Of a stretch of DNA of 64,000 nt, positions 13,301 through 23,002 are shown piece by piece. The DNA comes from Petrosia ficiformis (taxonomy: Eukaryota; Porifera; Demospongiae; Haplosclerida; Petrosiidae). Each line of letters starts with the position of its first letter. The first letter of the stretch is position 1. Below the pieces are notes generated by a model. The model saw only the letters and a program-made list of their open reading frames with translations. It ran no database searches and was not told where the DNA came from. The stretch covers positions 3,294,827 to 3,358,826 of the forward strand of contig OX345646.1 of assembly GCA_947044365.1 (NCBI GenBank). Reading direction: 5' to 3'. Both the position numbers and the translations under genes were made by a program.

Positions 13301-14044
13301 GTACAAAGGATAATTATGTTGTTCAAATGAACATGACAATGTAGATAATGACTGTATTTATACATATGAAGCCATACTGTGAACTAAATGTGGTTCACAA
13401 TATATACATGATGATTCAATGAACCGTTAACTGTTCATTAACATTGTTTGCTTAATGTAAAAAAAAATTAATCATTACCTTGTCAAGAGAGTCTAAGTTA
13501 GCATTAGCATCAATTAATATACGAGCCACCTGAACTATATTGTAAAATGCAGCAAAATGAAGAGGAGTCCATCTAGACTGATATTGAAAGTCAAATAAAT
13601 AGTACAGTAAAAAACCAATGTGATACAAAATGTTTGTGATATTATAATTATAATAGTTAGTTAAACATAACTCTGCATACATGTTACACATGAATAGGAT
13701 ATCTTACTTGATATTTCATATAGTTGACTTAATTGTAGTATTAGTTGAGGAGTACTGAATTATCACTATTATATTAAATTAATCAACCAACTTAATAGTT
13801 TGAAATAATGGTGAGGGTTTATAGTTTATAAACGTTATACTATCATGTCATCACAAATGTGGACATTCTCTGAGATTAGTATGAAATTTGCCTTAATACG
13901 ATCATCTTTGACTATCACCTTTTCTCAGATATTTGGCAAGTGGATGGCTGAGGATGTGACTAGGAGATATGTCCTATATTACCTACATGTAAGTCTAGTT
14001 ACACACTCGCTCTTGACAGATATACCGTGTATATATATATAATA

Positions 14045-14076
<32 letters not shown>

Positions 14077-16841
14077 ACATGGCTTCGAGGTGTGTATCAG
14101 TAAAAAGGGGGCTGCTATTGAGTGGTGAAGGGTTGATATTGCTGATACACACCAAGAAGCCATGCTATATATAATACATTCTATACCTAACATGTACATC
14201 AATGTTACCTGACATCTACAGTTCTACGCTCCTTTTTCCAAATCAAAATCAAGAAATGGTAGAAATTATAGTAGTCTAGGTACATGTATTATGAAACATC
14301 AGAATGTTTCTTATGAAGGTAAATACTATGTGGACATATGTATATCAACTCATTAGATATCACATAGTAGATTTGTACACATGTATGTACATTATAAGAA
14401 TTAGTGATCACTGACAAAATACAAGCAGTTAGATGGCTGCCTTTCTCATCACACCAGAAGTCACCTGACAGTTTTATTGTACATACATTATAACAGTATG
14501 TTGCCATAGCAACTAGTCTGTGAGTACTAGTTTTGTTTCATTACGGGATAACATATGAGACATAATTATATGTACATAACAGTTAGTGACAAAATTACTT
14601 TGCTTTGGATTGATATATGGTAATCTAGTACTGTACTCTATCTAACATTCATATAATACTCAACTACAGGACATTATAAACTGTGTGTCTACTGTACAAA
14701 GGATAATTATGTTGTTCAAATGAACATGACAATGTAGATAATGACTGTATTTATACATATGAAGCCATACTGTAAAATAAATGTGGCTCACAGTATATAC
14801 ATGATGATTCAATGAACTGTTAATTATCATAGATTGTTTAATACGAAAAAAAAAACAATCATTACCGGATCAGGAGAGTCTAAGTCAGCATGGGCGTGAA
14901 TTAGTAGACGAACCACCTGAATCTTATTGTAAATTGCAGCTACATGAAGAGGAGTGTAGCCAAACTAATATTGAAAGAGAAATAAATAGTACAGTAAAAA
15001 ATGAACAGAAAATATTTGTGATATTATAATTATAATAGTTAGTTAAATATAATTTTGGGTACAAAGTACACATGAATCGGATATCTTGGTTGGTATTTCG
15101 ACTTAATTGTATTCATGAGTTATTAGTATTAGTTGAGGAGTACTAACCTCATGAATTATCACTATTAGATGATAATAAATAAATTAATGAACCAACTTAA
15201 ATTATATGTATGTCCATATAACTTCTCCTACCACACACACCTTATATAGTATATACATTACTATTTTACTCTGTATCGGTATAATAGGTTAGTATTTAAG
15301 TACCCTGATAAGAAAAGACTTAAGTTTTGTAATTAGCAAATAGCCCTTTTTTGAGCATTTGCAATTTTAAATATTCACAAATGCTACTTACTATACCACC
15401 CACTATCAATCCAAACAAAATCATACATTTAGTTGTTTAGTCAACATAATATATAGAGTTCATTTTTGAAAGCAGTATGAAGGGTCACCATATCTTCATT
15501 TGTTTACCTTTGCCTTTTCTAATTCCTCTAAATCACTTAGTACAAACAGATTCACATTTATCAACAAATGGCTTCACTAATTAAATTGTTTGCTGAATCA
15601 ATGGCAGAAGATAGGACACTCAAATATTGTGTTCCCATTGAACAGAATCTGTCCTAATTCAAGTAATGATACAATCACATCATGTGTATTCACATGCTTT
15701 CCTACAAAACCTTCATTTACAATACTTTAGTGATTTGTGTTTTCATGAATGGCATTATTCACAACAAAATATAATTATGGACAAAAAAAGTATCTCTATG
15801 TTTGGTTTTAGGATGGTGTGGTGTACGACATTCAGTAATCTGTCATGGCTGACTTTATTATGCCTCAAACAAAAACAGTTTTTTACAATTATTATTTTGA
15901 TTATCTACTCTGCTTTTTTGAAAGGTTGTAATTGAATTATAAGAATATATTTCAACAGCTAGAACCACTATTAGTTCCAGTTTTTACATAAGCTGAGCAT
16001 ATGTAGAAACTGGAACTAATGAGCTACAAGCAGTCAAGCAGCTTTCTTCCTGCTGCTCTAGCACACATTTCATTACACACCACACCTACTAATTGACTGA
16101 GTGCCTGGCAATATCCATAAGGTGGAACTTTAGCGGATACGGGTTTCAATAATTAACAATACTTTCTGTTATTCATGATATTTATTACTTCACACGTTTT
16201 CAACCACAAATAATTGATTATTGGAATGTTTGTTCTGTTCGCCATGCTTGAACCAAGGAAGTTGGACTGTCAGCAACCACAAAAATGTGATTTCTGTTAG
16301 CAGGAGCACATGATGAAAAAAGTAAGCAGTTTATAGTGAGCTGAAATGTATAGGAGTATTCAGGTACACATCGCTCTGTTCTAATACAACGTTTGGCCTC
16401 CATATTTCACTTGAAGGGAGTGAAGGTGTCTGCCTACCGTTTGTTCAATCTATTTTGTTGAGAGGTTGTCGCAAAGAGTGGGAATTCCATTGTTTGTACA
16501 TGTAGCAGCCATTGTTACTACAGTGAAAATACAAAATTAAATAGAAAAGTGGCCTGAACACTTTGTAGCCCTAATGAAGGTAAGCATTTATGTCTAATTT
16601 CAGATGTGATCCATCATGCTCGAGAAAAATGTACCTAAAAGTTCAATTTCCAGCTCTTTGTGATTTGGCTTATAAGTATTGGACAGCTGCGAAATTTTAG
16701 CTGAAAGAAGTTCTTCCGAAGATCTGTTTAAAGGAATAGTTATCTTGTATGTAGCTGTAATATTTTCTTGTAAAACAATAGTAACTAAAAAAGTCATGAA
16801 TATCATTACCGAGCTAGAGTGCCACCTTAACTATGTATAGA

Positions 16842-16873
<32 letters not shown>

Positions 16874-19146
16874 ATTATATTAAATGCCAAGGAAAGCAAT
16901 TGTAGAGATGGACCTGTGGGTTATAAAACTTCCTAGTGAAATGATATATTATGTAATCATCCATACAATAAGGTACAACTCATCTCATAACAAAACCATA
17001 CATATATATTATGTAGCATATGACTCGAAGGTAAAAACAACCCTTCATGATTTTGTCATGTGATATTTTGTCAAGTCAAGTACATTTAAACACTATTCAG
17101 TCATTTTGTACAGGAAAGTATGTGAATACTTTTGTTACATTATGGGATATCCTCTGAGACATACATGTACAACACACTTCAGTTAAAATACATGTTAGCA
17201 AAAATATCCTTGAGCTTGTATTGTTATAATTATACTAATCCTCTAACACATATATTATAATGCTCAACCACAGAACACTATATGATGATACCGTTGTCAT
17301 GTGTCTAGTGTATAAAGGATATGTTGTTCAAGTGAACATGACAATGTAGATATAATTATACATATCAAACCATACTGTGAAATAAATATGATTCACAGTA
17401 TATACGGGAAGATTCAATGAGTTGTACAAAGACAATAGATATTTACATTATTATACACATTTGTAGTTTGTTTAATATGAAACAAATCATTACCATATGA
17501 GGTATATTTATCTGTGCACCGGCATTGATTAGCACTTGAGCCACTTCAACATTATTGTTACGTACAGCTCTATGAAGAGGTGTTTCTCCATCCTGATATA
17601 GAAAGACAAAATAAATAGTCATAATAATTACAATAGTACTGAATGATTATAACATAAAACTTTGTGATCTTAACTATAATTAGTTAATTATAACTTTGGG
17701 TACAATTTCCACATGTATATGAAATCTTGGTTGATATTACATATAATTTGTATATTCATTTATAGTATTCATGTATTATTATATTAGTTGAGAATTAATT
17801 AATGGATTATCACTATTAGAAGACAACAAATAAATTAATAAACCAAACTTAACAAGTGTTATTATAACTATTAGAAGAATTAATTAACTAACTTAATTGA
17901 AGCTGAGGAAGAGCATTATCTTGAAATGATGGTGAGGATTTATAGTGTGTAAATTAGAAAAAATCAAGAAACGTAGAAATTATAGTAGTCTAGGTACATG
18001 TATTATGAAACATCAGAATGTTTCTTATGAAGGTAAATACTATGTGGACATATGTATATCAACTCATTAGATATCACATAGTAGATTTGTACACATGTAT
18101 GTACATTATAAGAATTAGTGATCACTGACAAATTACAAGCAGTTAGATGGCTGCCTTTCTCATCACACCAGAGGTCACCTGACAGTTTTATTGTACATAC
18201 ATGATAACAGTATGTTACCATAGCAACTAGTCTGTGAGTACTAGTTTTGTTTCATTATGGGATAACATATGAGACATAATTATATGTACATAACAGTTAG
18301 TGACAAAATTACTTTGCTTTGGATTGATATATGGTAATCTAGGACTGTACTCTATCTAACATTCATATAATACTCAACTACAGAACATTATAAACTGTGT
18401 GTCTACTGTACAAAGGATAATTATGTTGTTCAAATGAACATGACAATGTAGATAATGACTGTATTTATACATATGAAGCCATACTGTGAACTAAATGTGG
18501 TTCACAATATATACATGATGATTCAATGAACCGTTAACTGTTCATTATCTTTGTTGAATGTAAAAAAAATTAATCATTACCTTGTCAAGAGAGTCTAAGT
18601 TAGCATTAGCATCAATTAATATACGAGCCGCCTGAACATTATTGAATATTACAGCAATATGAAGAGGAGTCCATTCTGTCTAATATTGAAAGACAAATAA
18701 ATAGTACAGTAAAAAACCAATGTGATACAAAATGTTTGTGATATTATAATTATAATAGTTAGTTAAACATAACTCTGCATACATGTTACACATGAATAGG
18801 ATATCTTACTTGATATTTCATATAGTTGACTTAATTGTAGTATTAGTTGAGGAGTACTGAATTATCACTATTATATTAAATTAATCAACCAACTTAATAG
18901 TTTGAAATAATGGTGAGGGTTTATAGTTTATAAACGTTATACTATCATGTCATCACAAATGTGGACATTCTCTGAGATTAGTATGAAATTTGCCTTAATA
19001 CGATCATCTTTGACTATCACCTTTTCTCAGATATTTGGCAAGTGGACGGCTGAGGATGTGACTAGGAGATATGTCCTATATTACCTACATGTAAGTCTAG
19101 TTACACACTCGCTCTTGACAGATATACCGTGTATATATATATAATA

Positions 19147-19180
<34 letters not shown>

Positions 19181-22100
19181 ACATGGCTTCGAGGTGTGTA
19201 TCAGTAATATCAGACCTGAACCACGAGATAGAAGCCCGAGGCGAAGCCGAGGGCTGCTATTGAGTGGTGAAGGGTTGATATTGCTGATACACACCAAGAA
19301 GCCATGCTATATATAATATATTCTATACCTAACATGTACATCAATGTTACCTGACATCTACGGTTCTACGCTCCTTTTTCCAAATCTTATCAATTTACAA
19401 CTTGACTGCGCATGCTCAGACTGATGCAATCTATTATGAATATCATTATAGGTCTTATTTCAGCCCTGTGGTTTCATATCCACATGTGGTTGGGTGTATA
19501 TCGCGTATAAAACACCTGTCGATAACTTTGATGTGACTGTTCGCTGTGGTATATATATATATTATATATACATGTACGTAAGTAAATTATATGTATGTAC
19601 ATTACTATTAATTTTTACTCTGTATCGGTATAATAGGTTCGTATTTAAGTACCTTGATAAGAAAAGACTTAAGTTTTGTAATTAGCAAATAGCCCTTTTT
19701 TGAGCATTTGCAATTTTAAATATTCACAAATGCTACTTACTATACCACCCACTATCAATCCAAACAAAATCATACATTTAGTTGTTTAGTCAACATAATA
19801 TATAGAGTTCATTTTTGAAAGCAGTATGAAGGGTCACCATATCTTCATTTGTTTACCTTTGCCTTTTCTAATTCCTCTAAATCACTTAGTACAAACAGAT
19901 TCACATTTATCAACAAATGACTTCACTAATTAAATTGTTTGCTGAATCAATGGCAGAAGATAGGACACTCAAATATTGTGTTCCCATTGAACAGAATCTG
20001 TCCTAATTCAAGTAATGATACAATCACATCATGTGTATTCACATGCTTTCCTACAAAACCTTCATTTACAATACTTTAGTGATTTTAGTTTTCATGAATG
20101 GCATTATTCACAACAAGATATAAATATGGAGAAAAAAAGTATCTCTATGTTTGGTTTTAGGATGGTGTGGTGTACGACATTCAGTAATCTGGCATGGCTG
20201 TCTTTCTCATGCCTCAAACACAAGAGTTTATTACAATTATTATTTTGATTATCTATTCTACTTCTTTTAAAGGTTGTAATTGAATTATAAGAATATATTT
20301 CAACAGCTAGAACAACTATTAGTTCCAGTTTTTACGTAAGCTTAGCATACGTAGAAACTGGAACTAATGAGGTACAAGCAGTCAAGCAGGTTTCTTCCTG
20401 CTGCTCTAGCACACATTTCATTACACACCGCACCCACTAATTTGACTGAGTGCCTGGGAATGATGCAATATCCTTAACTATGTATATATTATATATATAA
20501 TTATATTAAATGCCGTGGAAAGCAATTGTAGGGATTGACCAGTGGCTATAAAACTTCCTAGTGAAATGATATATTATGCGATCATCCATACAATAAGGAA
20601 CAACTCATCTCATAACAAAACCATACATATATATTATGTAGCATATGACTTGAAGGTAAAAACAACCCTTCATGATTTTGTCATGGGATATTTTGTCAAG
20701 TGAAGTACATTTAAACACTATTCAGTCATTTTGTACAGGAAACAGATAAAATACATGAGTGAAGAAGCCTAATGATACCAAATTTCATTGGATTTCTGTA
20801 TAAAATGACTGAAAATATATTCTGTACCCTTTAACATGAACAGTGAATTTAATATTAATTTGGAATTTCTTTACACTATCACAAATTATTATGATTTTAT
20901 TAATAATAAATCATAATTAATACTACAATATATACTTGTTAGTCATGTTATAATATTGATCTTGATGTGTACTCACCTCATCAGTTGTATTAACATCTGC
21001 TCCATCAGTAATCGCATCTTTGATTTTCTGAATATTTCCACCCCTTGCTGCATCATATAACTGTTGATTCTAAAGTAATTAGAAATAGTATAATATAAAA
21101 TATGTTTTATTATAAATTATAATTCTCACTGAAAGATTAATAACAAAACTGATTATAAACTTGTTATAATTAATAAAATATCTCAAGTTAGTACATTTGT
21201 ATACTCTATCACATGAATATATGTAATGTATTATTAGTTTAGTACTGGTGAGGAATTCAATTACCTGACTTTAAGTATAGTACAAATGTACAATATTATC
21301 AAATTATTATCCTATATCATGAGTCACATGATATAACAAAGTACTAATTAATTTCTATGATTATGAGTTAATCCAGGAGCGCATAATTGTGTGGGAGGGA
21401 AAACGTCGTAAGAGAGGGAGCGTGAAACTCCCACGTATCTAATTAAATCAGGCAAGCGATCTCCCTGGCTAGCTGTTACTATTTTTATAATGTCACGTTG
21501 TCGCACGTGACCGTGACTACTATCAGTACTATGGCGACCAGTTCAGTCTCATTAAACAAAGGAAAGAACTCGGAAAACACCTGTCATCGTTGACTGAAAC
21601 ACAGTTGTTTGACATTGGTGAAAGAGCTGTGAATAAGGTGAAGAAAAGACTCCATGTTAACTACTACAGCGAGCGCTTACGCGCTCTCAATGACCCAATT
21701 AGTGCGCAACATCTTCTTAAATGTGCAAAGGCTATGTGCTGTAACTTCATGACGGGGTAAGGATTTCTTCTCGAGCTCTTTTGTTCGCTAAACGAGGCGA
21801 TTTCCTTGGTGTTGCAGCTAGAGACGCCATTAATTGGTCACGTGCGACAATAAAAATAGTAACAGCTAGCCAGGGAGATCACTTGCCTGATTTAATTAGA
21901 TGCATGGGAGTTTCACGCTCCCTCTCTTACGACGTTTTCCCTCCCACACAATTATGCGTTCCTGGTTAATCATAGTCAATAGAAGTGTGGTCATTGTTCA
22001 AATACTCATTTGCTTTTTTTGTTCAGTAGCTTAATTTCAATATCTTTCTATTATTATACATGTATATAATCAAGTTACATTCCTAAAATGTACAAGACTA

Positions 22101-22259
22101 GTGAAGAAAAGGATCCATCCACACATAATCTTACTTAAAACAGGATCCATTACCAGTGATCAGTACTAATAATAATAATTATGTAAACAAATTTCACAGA
22201 CACATGTATTATGTACATGTATACTGACATACCAATTCCTGTTGCTGGAGCTTATCCAT
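5723..22259 (-). CDS. Gene A: ankyrin / ROC-COR-like GTPase / CARD-like protein (15 coding exons)
   Basis: Coding exons from 5' to 3' are 22259-22233, 21069-20977, 18679-18581, 17592-17494, 14964-14866, 13577-13479, 12479-12381, 11281-11218, 9289-7611, 7497-7047, 6927-6877, 6584-6513, 6375-6295, 6235-5864 and 5730-5723. All introns are GT-AG. The ankyrin introns are phase 0; those after exon 8 and exons 10-14 are phase 1. The joined frame is 3393 nt, 1130 residues. Domains are a short N-terminus (1-9), ankyrin repeats (10-226), a P-loop GTPase (about 240-590) with GPPAAGKTS at 251-259, DSGGQ at 425-429 and GTYHD in place of NKxD near 515, a COR-like region (about 596-936), a Ser/Thr-rich linker (937-1010) and a CARD-like domain (about 1030-1128). 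A cytoplasmic sensor or adaptor is inferred: there is no signal peptide or membrane segment. Exact UTR exons and alternative splicing cannot be seen. Confidence 0.88.
5864..6235 (-). CDS. Gene A exon 14: death-fold (CARD-like) domain
   Basis: 372 nt, phase 1 to phase 1. After a short Thr-rich lead comes a helical block of about 95 residues beginning HIILKKHTSELLGIISDPDK and passing through RFQKSSKLLDEVYRSL, DILVKFCEIL and RIADDMLKQL. The helix spacing, the start 'KHxxxLLxxI', the 'LLDxVYRSL' helix and the 'FCEIL' helix fit a CARD better than a DEATH domain. This is a pattern judgement only. Such a domain would recruit partners by homotypic interaction. Confidence 0.7.
6295..6375 (-). CDS. Gene A exon 13: Ser/Thr/His-rich linker mini-exon
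   Basis: 81 nt, phase 1 to phase 1, reading HDPLQRDRGTNSSHLTSSHT and onward. It is conserved in gene B at 47580-47660. The composition suggests a flexible linker between the COR-like part and the death-fold domain. Confidence 0.75.
6513..6584 (-). CDS. Gene A exon 12: linker mini-exon
   Basis: 72 nt, phase 1 to phase 1. It encodes VPEPHISTVYTVSQDEIDD and a few following residues. The same exon with few changes is at 47775-47846 in gene B. It has no recognised domain and is acidic and Ser/Thr-rich. Confidence 0.75.
6877..6927 (-). CDS. Gene A exon 11: linker mini-exon absent from gene B
   Basis: 51 nt, phase 1 to phase 1, adding 17 residues (KSTLRAVGTVNDKTLAG region). The splice sites are canonical. 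No similar sequence is visible between 47850 and 48370 in gene B, whose flanking exons still join in frame without it. It may be a gained or alternatively used exon. Confidence 0.65.
7047..7497 (-). CDS. Gene A exon 10: second COR-like segment
   Basis: 451 nt, phase 0 in and phase 1 out, beginning GVFAALVVALM. It contains IQQLRYSVHLD, WLEIYYTGLPG and PTLRCQ, all conserved in gene B exon 9 (48372-48822), which has exactly the same length. The two copies are only moderately similar here, much less than across the P-loop part of the preceding exon. Confidence 0.85.
7611..9289 (-). CDS. Gene A exon 9: ROC-like GTPase and first COR segment
   Basis: A single 1679-nt exon encodes 560 residues. Motifs visible are the P-loop GPPAAGKTS, a G3-like WINVLDSGGQPQF, and PLFVVVGTYHDH at the G4 position, where the canonical NKxD is absent. 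A stretch of about 165 residues between G1 and G3 is rich in Ser, Asp and Glu and poorly conserved with gene B. From about IRWYMFEVKV onward the pattern YLNSLSLFLYFP, VVFTNPQYLLDMV and ELLQYLFII matches COR regions of ROCO-type proteins. The exon ends at CCACAG before GTATTT. ROC-COR assignment rests on motif order, without a profile search. Confidence 0.85.
10241..10994. mobile_element. Nested inverted-repeat (foldback) insertion complex
   Basis: The outer arms are 10241-10314 and 10919-10994, about 75 bp each and nearly perfect reverse complements around the motif TTCTAGAAATCAGGGTT. Inside are a second palindrome (10356-10484, arms with TCTATATGCGTTATATAAAC), a third (10504-10677, arms GAATGAGATTCATA), a perfect 24-bp palindrome at 10581-10604, and a 32-bp direct repeat in three copies from 10795. 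(AT)n tracts separate the parts. It has no coding capacity and is absent at the matching site of gene B. Confidence 0.85.
10795..10890. repeat. 32-bp tandem repeat, three copies
   Basis: The unit starts at 10795, 10827 and 10859 and contains TAGCAACCCTGATCCTGA. It is made from the same AGGGTTGCTAC motif that forms the outer arms of the surrounding foldback complex. Confidence 0.9.
11218..11281 (-). CDS. Gene A exon 8: partial ankyrin repeat joining to the GTPase
   Basis: 64 nt, entering in phase 0 and leaving in phase 1. It encodes a degenerate C-terminal half-repeat (YGITSRQSAKTPEMIEVFIEA). Its last G joins the first two bases of exon 9 to make the Asp before KNIFTRAMQEGW. Gene B has the matching exon at 52144-52207 and the same phase change. 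Confidence 0.85.
12381..12479 (-). CDS. Gene A exon 7: ankyrin repeat, D type
   Basis: 33 codons, phase 0, starting DGDTPLHNAVFQNNVEVVRL and ending with the less usual KTSISDE. The upstream acceptor is CTATATCAG and the donor is GTAATGATTTG, the same splice environment as the other D-type exons. Confidence 0.88.
13479..13577 (-). CDS. Gene A exon 6: ankyrin repeat, S type
   Basis: 33 codons, phase 0, with RWTPLHFAAFYNIVQVARIL and ending LDSLDK. It is a near-copy of exon 3 except for codons 1, 2, 8, 10, 11, 12, 14 and 17. Confidence 0.88.
13800..14280. repeat. Intron block shared with 18900-19380 and 56700-57180
   Basis: About 480 bp in the intron upstream of exon 6 are nearly identical in three places, all on the acceptor side of an S-type ankyrin exon. 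The block contains an antisense exon-like segment (13929-13988), an (AT)n tract and a small MITE (14077-14165). The sharing comes from duplication of whole exon-plus-intron units. Confidence 0.9.
14077..14165. mobile_element. Internally deleted copy of the 128-bp MITE
   Basis: The left TIR and right TIR match those at 19180-19307 and 56973-57100, but about 40 bp of the centre is replaced by AAAAAGGGG. Otherwise the flanks are those of the shared intron block. Confidence 0.8.
14866..14964 (-). CDS. Gene A exon 5: ankyrin repeat, diverged S type
   Basis: 33 codons, phase 0, containing GYTPLHVAAIYNKIQVVRLL and ending DLDSPDP. It is the most diverged S-type exon, with changes also in its second half, which suggests an older duplication or relaxed homogenisation. 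The flanking introns still belong to the S-unit family. Confidence 0.86.
15790..16909. mobile_element. MITE family M1, copy with nested insertion
   Basis: The left end is TATCTCTATGTTTGGTTTT and the right end is the diverged reverse complement GAAAGCAATTGTAGAGAT. An internal hairpin TTAGTTCCAGTTTTTAC / GTAGAAACTGGAACTAA lies at 15970-16020. Related copies are at 20139-20536, 57924-59043 and 30247-30650. A second element is inserted at 16120-16827. No transposase frame is present. Confidence 0.8.
16120..16827. mobile_element. Nested TA-flanked MITE (Tc1/mariner-like)
   Basis: The ends are AGGTGGAACTTTAGC and, on the other strand, AGGTGGCACTCTAGC, with TA on each side (16118-16119, 16828-16829). 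The related copy of the host element at 20139-20536 is uninterrupted at CCTTAACTATG, so it preserves the empty site. The second copy, at 58261-58965, has the same ends. Internal open frames are short and not recognised. Confidence 0.85.
17494..17592 (-). CDS. Gene A exon 4: ankyrin repeat, D type
   Basis: 33 codons, phase 0, beginning DGETPLHRAV and continuing NNNVEVAQVLINAGAQINI. I call repeats beginning DGxTPLH and containing NNVEV D type. The flanking introns are close to identical with those of exon 7, but the exon differs from it at about 24 of 99 bases. Confidence 0.88.
18581..18679 (-). CDS. Gene A exon 3: ankyrin repeat, S type
   Basis: Exactly 33 codons in phase 0 form one full repeat, with WTPLHIAV in helix 1 and ARILIDANANLDSLDK at the end. 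I call repeats ending in LDSLDK S type. Its last 16 codons are identical at the DNA level to exon 6 (13479-13577), while codons 1-17 differ at 12 bases, all of them amino-acid changing. Confidence 0.88.
19180..19307. mobile_element. Small MITE with about 33-bp terminal inverted repeats
   Basis: The ends read ACATGGCTTCGAGGTGTGTA and, on the other strand, GCATGGCTTCTTGGTGTGTA. The centre holds AAGCCCGAGGCGAAGCCGAG, itself palindromic. The element lies in an (AT)n tract. Copies are at 56973-57100 (complete) and 14077-14165 (centre deleted). No coding capacity. Confidence 0.85.
20139..20536. mobile_element. MITE family M1, uninterrupted copy
   Basis: About 400 bp with the same ends as 15790-16909 and the same internal hairpin, but without the nested 0.7-kb insertion. 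The empty TA target is at 20475-20476. It lies in the intron between exons 2 and 3 of gene A. Confidence 0.8.
20977..21069 (-). CDS. Gene A exon 2: N-terminal ankyrin repeat
   Basis: This exon has 31 codons and phase 0 at both ends. It reads as a capping ankyrin repeat (LYDAARGGNIQKIKDAI, then DGADVNTTDE). It shares most residues with gene B exon 2 at 59464-59559, including the DGADVNTTD turn. Confidence 0.85.
21373..21965. mobile_element. Foldback element with TTAAT target duplication and an internal open frame
   Basis: Terminal inverted repeats of about 130 bp begin CCAGGAGCGCATAATTG and end CAATTATGCGTTCCTGG. TTAAT flanks both ends (21368-21372, 21966-21970). The orthologous intron of gene B (around 59855) has a single GAGTTAATCATAG, the empty site. 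The centre has an 89-codon open frame (21491-21760) with no ATG near its start that runs into a GTAAGG splice-donor-like site, so it may be a captured exon. GC content is well above the surroundings. Confidence 0.9.
21491..21757 (+). pseudogene. Open frame, possibly a captured exon, inside the foldback element
   Basis: The frame opens after a TAA at 21488 and stays open for 89 codons. It includes QFSLIKQRKELGKHLSSL and RLRALNDPISAQHLLKCAKA, which look like an ordinary helical, non-repetitive protein. It has no usable start codon; the 3' end coincides with GG|GTAAGG. I do not recognise the family. It could be a fragment of a host gene or the first exon of the parental transposase. Confidence 0.4.
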
Positions 22260-22304
22260 TGGTAGTGGTTTTCCAATATGTTGAATTTCAGTATTATCAA
22301 ATAT
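22233..22304 (-). CDS. Gene A exon 1 (start codon exon)
   Basis: The exon is bounded by an acceptor TCTAG at its upstream end and donor GTATGTC. Coding starts at ATG 22259-22257 and gives MDKLQQQEL before the junction. The start is preferred over the upstream open frame because the matching position in gene B (60151) is also ATG while an in-frame TGA lies just before it there. Bases 22260-22304 are then 5' untranslated. Confidence 0.75.
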
Positions 22305-22639
22305 CTAGACAAAATAATGAGATAGTAACAAATTTATTTCACAGATTTCTGAAATTATAATGAGATACAAATGTAAAAAAGAGAAAAGTGTATTTGTATG
22401 ACCACTGTTCGCTCAACAGAAGTTTTTTTTCCGATTGAAACATAAAATTAACAATAGTAGAAGGAATTACTGTTATTTTATATACACTGGAATTGCAAGT
22501 TTGGCTACTTTTTTTTATGAAAGTGGAGGGGAAGTGCTGGTCACCATAGCATAACTAGTTTCACTGAGCAGTCTGTATTAATTCAGCTAATCAGCTAGAC
22601 TATCATTATTCATTACTAATATTATTCATTTGTTAGAGA

Positions 22640-22830
22640 ACTTACTCTCCAGTTTCACGAACCAGCTACTCCTCCACGTGAAGGTGTGGCTCACATACTG
22701 CAGTAGGTGTGGTTTATGTTTCACAATCTCCACCTTCAAGCATGGTAGAAATGGAAAGCTGGTGATCTGTGTAGCTAGACTAGTCTACCTCATTATCTAT
22801 GATTTCAGAAGCAGGAGATGAGGTTTGTTT
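22640..22830 (-). promoter_or_regulatory. Putative first (non-coding) exon and promoter region of gene A
   Basis: The minus strand has a stretch from about 22750 down to a donor-like GTAAGTTCTC near 22640. The matching region above gene B (61730-61880) conserves the pattern GGTGGAG, CCACACCTA, GAGCCACACC and GGAGGAG, followed by GTAAGTT. No long frame is shared, so a 5' untranslated exon is the better reading. Similarity continues on the other side to about 22990 / 62000, which may include a divergent transcript. Confidence 0.4.
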
Positions 22831-23002
22831 GTTGGATATACAAAATATTTATTACTCAACTTGAATCCAACCTCATTAATCATTATAATCTGGTTAGTCA
22901 ATATTTTAAGATTTGTTTGATTGTGATAGTAACTATGTGATATCTTATGTGTATTATTATATTATAATGATGAATCTAGTTATACTTTTATACATTCACA
23001 GG

